A DNA stretch of 9,909 nt, from contig JADHVS010000164.1 in assembly GCA_016783865.1 (NCBI GenBank), positions 1 through 9,909 of the forward strand, written 5' to 3'. Below the pieces are notes generated by a model. It had not been told where the DNA came from. It saw only the letters and a program-made list of their open reading frames with translations, and did no database searches. Both the position numbers and the translations under genes were made by a program. This stretch comes from Bacteroidales bacterium (GTDB taxonomy: Bacteria; Bacteroidota; Bacteroidia; Bacteroidales; SM23-62). Shown in pieces: positions 6,386 through 9,909 of the stretch. Numbering within the stretch: the stretch's first letter is position 1; each line of letters starts with the position of its first letter.

Positions 6386-6634
6386 CGCAAAGGGGTTTTA
6401 AAGAGGGGAAAGGACCCAAATTCCCAAAAACGTCTGATCCATTTTGATCCGCCTTCGCATACGACTACGGCGGATGAGAAGGGTGGGTTAAATTCCCCGC
6501 TGCTTGTGGCGGAAGACTGGGGCCAGGGCTTGTCTGGGGTTCATACCCTTGATTATGGGAATGCCGTCAAAAACGTTGGTTTATGGAACGCCCTCACAGC
6601 CCATCAGGATATCGGAGTCTTATTAAATATGTAA
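6386..6634 (+). other. Open frame of 82 codons, possible decayed gene end
   Basis: This frame is open from 6386 to a TAA at 6632-6634 but has no convincing start or ribosome site. The last ~50 codons have a protein-like composition (for example VAEDWGQGLSGVHTLDYGN, then GLWNALTAHQDIG). The first part crosses palindrome F, which could have been inserted into an older gene. I do not recognise the product, and chance openness cannot be excluded. Confidence 0.18.
6447..6475 (+). repeat. Bipartite palindrome F
   Basis: The outer stem ATCCGCC (6447-6453) pairs with GGCGGAT (6469-6475). The interior has TTCG on the left, a short CATA loop closed by TCG/CGA, and CTAC on the right. It has the orientation of elements A and B, with the longest outer stem of the group. 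Confidence 0.7.
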
Positions 6635-6902
6635 GTTACTCTCAAGAGAAATGAAGGTCTGTAAACAACCGGAAATGATGGAAATAGCAGTTTAAGAATC
6701 TTAATTTCTCATATCATGCCTGGTCTAAATAAGGAGAGTGGGTCAACATCCTGTCAATTGCAGAAATGGATAAGCTGTAAGGCTATTCAGCGACTCCGCC
6801 TAATGATATACCATCATGATATTGGATCTGCTGTGGTCGAAGAAATGTTTTTGGAGAACCATAGGGGTTGTCTGGAAACGAGTAGAAAATGAGGTTGAAG
6901 TA

Positions 6903-7652
6903 ATGAAAAGATTTATGGTGGTCGTAATCATATTTTGTATTGGTTCCCTTATGGCTCAACTGCCTTCAAGCGATGACATTCTTGATAAAATGGAGGCAAT
7001 CAGCAATATTGATAACAGTAAAGTACTCATGCGGCAGATTATCCAGACCAGCACCGGGAAGGAGCGGGCCATGGAGTTCGAATCATACAGTGGCAATAAC
7101 GGTGAAAAATCACTCATGCGCTACACTAAGCCTGCCAGCGTCAAAGGGCAGGCCTTCCTGATGTTGAACAACGCTGATGACATCTGGTCCTACTATACAC
7201 GCACCGGTCGTGTACGAAAACTGGCGACCCACGCCAAGAAACAGAGTGTTCAGGGGAGTGATTTCACTTTTGATGATATGGGCGGCAACGATACCTGGAA
7301 AGAGGAATTCGATTCCAGGACAGTGAAGGAAGAAAAATTTGCTGGTATGAAATGCTGGCAGTTGGAGTTGGTTGCCAAGCCTGAAACTGATCAATCCTAC
7401 CAGAAACTGCTGATATGGACAGACCAGAAAACATACTATCCTGTTAAGATAGAATATTTTGATGAAGCGAGTGATCATCTAAAAACATTGATTATGAGTG
7501 ATATCCAGTTGATCGAAGACATCCCTACAGCGATGAAAATCGTGATGACGAACCATCAGAAGTTCACTGAAACCCGGATGGAGATTCTGGAGATAACCTA
7601 TCAATGGGCTCCACCTAAAGGATTTTTCTCTGAACGAAGCCTTAAAAAGTGA
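6903..7652 (+). CDS. LolA-like outer-membrane lipoprotein-sorting family protein, periplasmic
   Basis: The start at 6903 (249 residues) is chosen over an in-frame ATG at 6816. GAGG lies 8 nt upstream, and it places a clean signal peptide first: basic MKR, a hydrophobic stretch at 5-15, and cleavage after LMA near residue 18. The mature protein matches the LolA_like/COG2834 type: an N-terminal DILDKMEAI helix, a beta-sheet with MRYTKPASVKGQAFLML (72-88), DIWSYY-TRTGRVRKL (93-107), and the typical GSDFTFDDM block (118-126). It ends with a late strand of YPVKIEYFD (179-187). Such proteins are thought to bind acyl chains in a half-open barrel. It begins a tight operon with an outer-membrane barrel and an MMPL exporter, which suggests it acts as the periplasmic carrier for exported lipid. 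It is unlikely to be the housekeeping LolA. Confidence 0.9.
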   Translation: MKRFMVVVIIFCIGSLMAQLPSSDDILDKMEAISNIDNSKVLMRQIIQTSTGKERAMEFESYSGNNGEKSLMRYTKPASVKGQAFLMLNNADDIWSYYTRTGRVRKLATHAKKQSVQGSDFTFDDMGGNDTWKEEFDSRTVKEEKFAGMKCWQLELVAKPETDQSYQKLLIWTDQKTYYPVKIEYFDEASDHLKTLIMSDIQLIEDIPTAMKIVMTNHQKFTETRMEILEITYQWAPPKGFFSERSLKK

Positions 7653-7677
7653 ACCTGGAATGAAAGGAAAAGACAGA

Positions 7678-8871
7678 ATGGCTGTATTTAGAAAGCTGAT
7701 GTTCTATGGATTGATCTTCGCCAACTTTGTAACGACTCATCTGTCGTTGATGGCTCAAACCGACCTTTACGGCTATTTTGAGGTGGAAACGGATTATGCT
7801 CGAATGCCATCTCAAAAAATCTTTTACGGCTACAATAAATTCAGGTTGGATATCTCATCCTACCCGGGAGAGACGATCTCGCTGAACGCCAACTTGAATA
7901 TTCAACAGTTCTTCGGCCAGTGCGAGTGGGACCTCTTCGACTATTTACCGGCCAGTATCTGGGAACCTGTATTCGGCTCCGGGGCTGAGTACCCCTTCAC
8001 AGTCAGGGACACGCTCTATTTGGATAATGTATATGCCAGGCTGGGTTTCGATGAATTCGATCTGACTATCGGCAAACAGCAGCTAAGTCTGGGTACAGGC
8101 TATGCCTGGAATCCTTCGGATGTTTTCAATACAAAGGATTTATTGGATCCCACCTATGAACAGACTGGTGTGCCGGCGTTTCGTATTGAAATACCGATTC
8201 TGGACAGAATGATGCTTGATCTTATTGCAGCGCCGGACCACAGCTTGGAAAAGAGTACCTATTATTTCCAGTACAAGTTGGGGATCGGCCGCTTCGATCT
8301 CACCGGTTTTAGCGGTATTCTGGAGGAGACCAGAACTACCCTGAATCCGGAATCTGATTCACTGGAACATGAGACCATTCTTAACCAAAGAAAAGTGATC
8401 GGTGGATCACTGGTGGGGCAGGTCTGGGAAATCGGCTTGTGGGCCGAGGGTTGCTGGAACTTAATGGATGTGGATGAGAACTTCGCTGAGTATGTCATCG
8501 GGCTGGACCACACCTTTGATTTCAGAACCTATCTGATGCTGGAGTACTTCCACAATGGGCGTGGTGTGGCAAACAAGGAAAACCTGACATTCAATGATTA
8601 TGTCGGCTACTTGGGTGGTGGCGCCCACAGTATCATGCAGGATTATTTATTCGTACTGGCAAATCATCCTTTGACAGACTTTATTTCATTAGGATTGTAT
8701 ACGATTGGGAATCTCAATGACAACAGTTATGCTATAGCTCCCCTCCTGGAATGGAGCGCCTTCGAAAATGTCAGCATGACATTCCAGGGCGGGTATTTCC
8801 TCGGTGATGATGATACCGAATTCGGATCCCAGGATTGGAGTGCGCGCATTAGAATGAGAATCTATTTTTAG
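7678..8871 (+). CDS. Outer-membrane beta-barrel protein, DUF1302 / alginate-export-like
   Basis: I prefer the ATG at 7678, because AAAGGA lies about 9 nt upstream and it starts a compact signal peptide (MAVFRK, hydrophobic core, cleavage near LMA-Q at residue 26). An in-frame ATG at 7660 would add six residues and cannot be excluded. The 397-residue product consists of alternating aromatic/hydrophobic strands and ends in Phe (RIRMRIYF), the usual outer-membrane insertion signal. The segment GKQQLSLGTGYAWNPSDVFN (132-151) is characteristic of DUF1302-type barrels that accompany LolA-like and MMPL proteins. Its role is probably the outer-membrane component of the export route. It starts 25 nt after the LolA-like gene and ends 22 nt before the exporter gene. 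Confidence 0.88.
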   Translation: MAVFRKLMFYGLIFANFVTTHLSLMAQTDLYGYFEVETDYARMPSQKIFYGYNKFRLDISSYPGETISLNANLNIQQFFGQCEWDLFDYLPASIWEPVFGSGAEYPFTVRDTLYLDNVYARLGFDEFDLTIGKQQLSLGTGYAWNPSDVFNTKDLLDPTYEQTGVPAFRIEIPILDRMMLDLIAAPDHSLEKSTYYFQYKLGIGRFDLTGFSGILEETRTTLNPESDSLEHETILNQRKVIGGSLVGQVWEIGLWAEGCWNLMDVDENFAEYVIGLDHTFDFRTYLMLEYFHNGRGVANKENLTFNDYVGYLGGGAHSIMQDYLFVLANHPLTDFISLGLYTIGNLNDNSYAIAPLLEWSAFENVSMTFQGGYFLGDDDTEFGSQDWSARIRMRIYF

Positions 8872-8893
8872 TACTTGAAACGGAAGGCTGACC

Positions 8894-9909
8894 ATGAGAG
8901 ACAGATTACTTACAAAACTTGCGACATGGCTTGTTAAAAATCCCTGGTGGTCTCTGCTGATCATCAGCACCGTAACCGTTATCTTCGCCTGGTTCGCAAG
9001 CATGCTTGAATACCGTCTTAATATTACGGATATGATGCCGGAAGATGATCCAATGATTCAGGAATATTTGATGATCATGGACGAATATGACGGTGCCAAC
9101 AATATCATCATTGTAGCAGAGGGCGATCCCGACAAGCTGGAGGCTTTTGCCGAGGATGTGGCACCTCAGGTTGCTGATCTTGAAGAATATATCAAGAATG
9201 TTGTTCACAACATTCCGCTCGATTTTTTAACGACGCACGGTTTGATGCTGTCGAAATCAAGTGATCTGGAAAATAGTCGAGTACTCTTCGAGGATCCTAA
9301 TCTTGTGGGGTTCCTGACCAACTTGAACAATAGTTTTGAGAAAGAATACATCCAGAGCGATGAACAGATATCCAATCAAGAGCAAGAACAGGGTGCCGTG
9401 CGTTTCCTGGATGGTATCCAGTCCTGGGTAGATGAATTTGACGAAGTCTTGGATGGTGATCTACTAAATGCCGGACAGGATGCCACGGATGCGATCCTGG
9501 TTGGGGATCACTATTTCCGATCCTGGGATCGCCAGATGTTGATCATTCAGGCTTTCACAAATTTCGATATCATGGATATCGATCTGGACATAGCTGTAAC
9601 CGACACTGTGGAAAGGATTGTCAAGTTGGCGGGGGAGAAACACGGTGTGCAGGCCGGTATTACCGGCGGTATTCCCGTCCAGCGCGATGAAATGCGGGCC
9701 ATTGAGGAAAGTTCTTCAACCCTTTTCGCTTTAGCGCTGCTGGGTATTCTGGTCCTGTTTATTATTGCCTTCAGGATGATAATCAGTCCCTTGTTCGCTA
9801 TGATTACTCTGGTGATGGGGATTACCTGGGCATTGGGTTTAGCCTGGCTGGTATCCGGGGAGCTTAGCCTGTTTACTTCCATGATGGGCGTCATCCTCAT
9901 AGGGTTAGG
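8894..9909 (+). CDS. MMPL/RND-family exporter, N-terminal part (cut by window edge)
   Basis: The ATG at 8894 follows GGAAGG (8882-8887) at good spacing. 338 complete codons are present and the frame is still open at the edge. A short basic N-terminus precedes TM1 (about residues 17-36). A large periplasmic domain (about 38-272) includes the conserved LNITDMMPEDDP start and an EYDGANNIIIVAEGD strand. It is followed by TM2 (about 276-293), TM3 (297-320) and the start of TM4 (325 onward). This is the MMPL layout; a full protein has twelve helices and a second periplasmic domain and runs to roughly 750-900 residues. The family uses the proton gradient to move lipids and other hydrophobic molecules out of the inner membrane. 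The cargo here is unknown. Confidence 0.93.
   Translation, partial: MRDRLLTKLATWLVKNPWWSLLIISTVTVIFAWFASMLEYRLNITDMMPEDDPMIQEYLMIMDEYDGANNIIIVAEGDPDKLEAFAEDVAPQVADLEEYIKNVVHNIPLDFLTTHGLMLSKSSDLENSRVLFEDPNLVGFLTNLNNSFEKEYIQSDEQISNQEQEQGAVRFLDGIQSWVDEFDEVLDGDLLNAGQDATDAILVGDHYFRSWDRQMLIIQAFTNFDIMDIDLDIAVTDTVERIVKLAGEKHGVQAGITGGIPVQRDEMRAIEESSSTLFALALLGILVLFIIAFRMIISPLFAMITLVMGITWALGLAWLVSGELSLFTSMMGVILIGL

Larger units (their letters stand above)
5856..6902. other. Gene-poor spacer of about 1 kb with palindrome cluster
   Basis: I find no convincing gene here. 5856-6010 is AT-rich with one hairpin (5888-5907). 6011-6475 is packed with small palindromes, listed separately, whose higher GC content contrasts with the preceding DNA. 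6386-6634 is one open frame that may be a gene remnant. 6635-6902 is the leader of the downstream operon; it holds a direct repeat ATGATAT at 6803-6809 and 6816-6822, but I cannot point to a convincing promoter. A 107-codon plus-strand frame at 6078-6401 runs straight through several palindromes and looks non-coding. Confidence 0.7.

Noticed and set aside
6078..6401. 107-codon plus-strand frame in the palindrome region
   Set aside because: It begins inside the loop of palindrome B, runs through palindromes C and D, has no ribosome site and has an arginine/tryptophan-rich composition typical of chance frames through repeats.
6011..6475. CRISPR array in the repeat cluster
   Set aside because: The repeats share a structural plan but not a constant sequence, spacing is irregular, orientation of the joints varies, and there are no cas genes in the window.
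7110..7478. Minus-strand frame of 122 codons opposite the LolA-like gene
   Set aside because: It is an antisense shadow of a gene with clear family motifs and a signal peptide.
8689..9900. Minus-strand frames opposite the barrel and exporter genes
   Set aside because: They are antisense to strongly supported membrane proteins, and their residues reflect the complementary codons of those genes.

Overview
The window looks like part of a Gram-negative bacterial chromosome. It encodes an outer-membrane beta-barrel protein, a LolA-like periplasmic protein and several signal peptides. Gene style and palindrome-rich spacers would fit the FCB group or a neighbouring candidate phylum such as Marinimicrobia/Fidelibacterota, but no marker gene is present, so the taxonomy is a weak inference. 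The left part (about 1-5870) is visibly AT-richer and looks accessory; the right part (about 6900-9909) is more GC-balanced and looks like a conventional operon.

Region 1 (1-563): the end of an insertion sequence whose terminal inverted repeat resembles that of IS256. It has landed in a minus-strand gene for a multi-pass membrane protein, of which only the first ~142 native residues remain. Region 2 (564-2183): a divergent spacer with four AGTACT hexamers, a plausible sigma70-type promoter, then an exported serine hydrolase of the beta-lactamase/PBP fold. Region 3 (2184-4106): a three-gene cluster on the + strand, made of an XRE-type repressor with an operator-like palindrome upstream, an overlapping four-helix membrane protein, and an exported alpha/beta hydrolase. 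Region 4 (4107-5855): the C-terminal half of an Ntn-type linear-amide hydrolase (isopenicillin-N acyltransferase/carcinine hydrolase relatives) carrying an FN3-like domain interrupted by a membrane hairpin, followed after 7 nt by a phosphotransferase of the APH/homoserine-kinase-II fold.

Region 5 (5856-6902): about 1 kb without a convincing gene. It holds a cluster of at least five small bipartite palindromes sharing a common architecture, a group of competing hairpins, and one short open frame that may be a decayed gene end. Region 6 (6903-9909): a tight operon of a LolA-like periplasmic protein, an outer-membrane barrel and the N-terminal part of an MMPL/RND exporter cut by the window edge. 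Together they form a plausible trans-envelope route for a lipid or other hydrophobic cargo.

I see no CRISPR array, tRNA, rRNA or obvious defence system. The features most worth a second look are the IS-disrupted membrane gene, the AGTACT operator cluster, the truncated Ntn/FN3 protein and the palindrome cluster.
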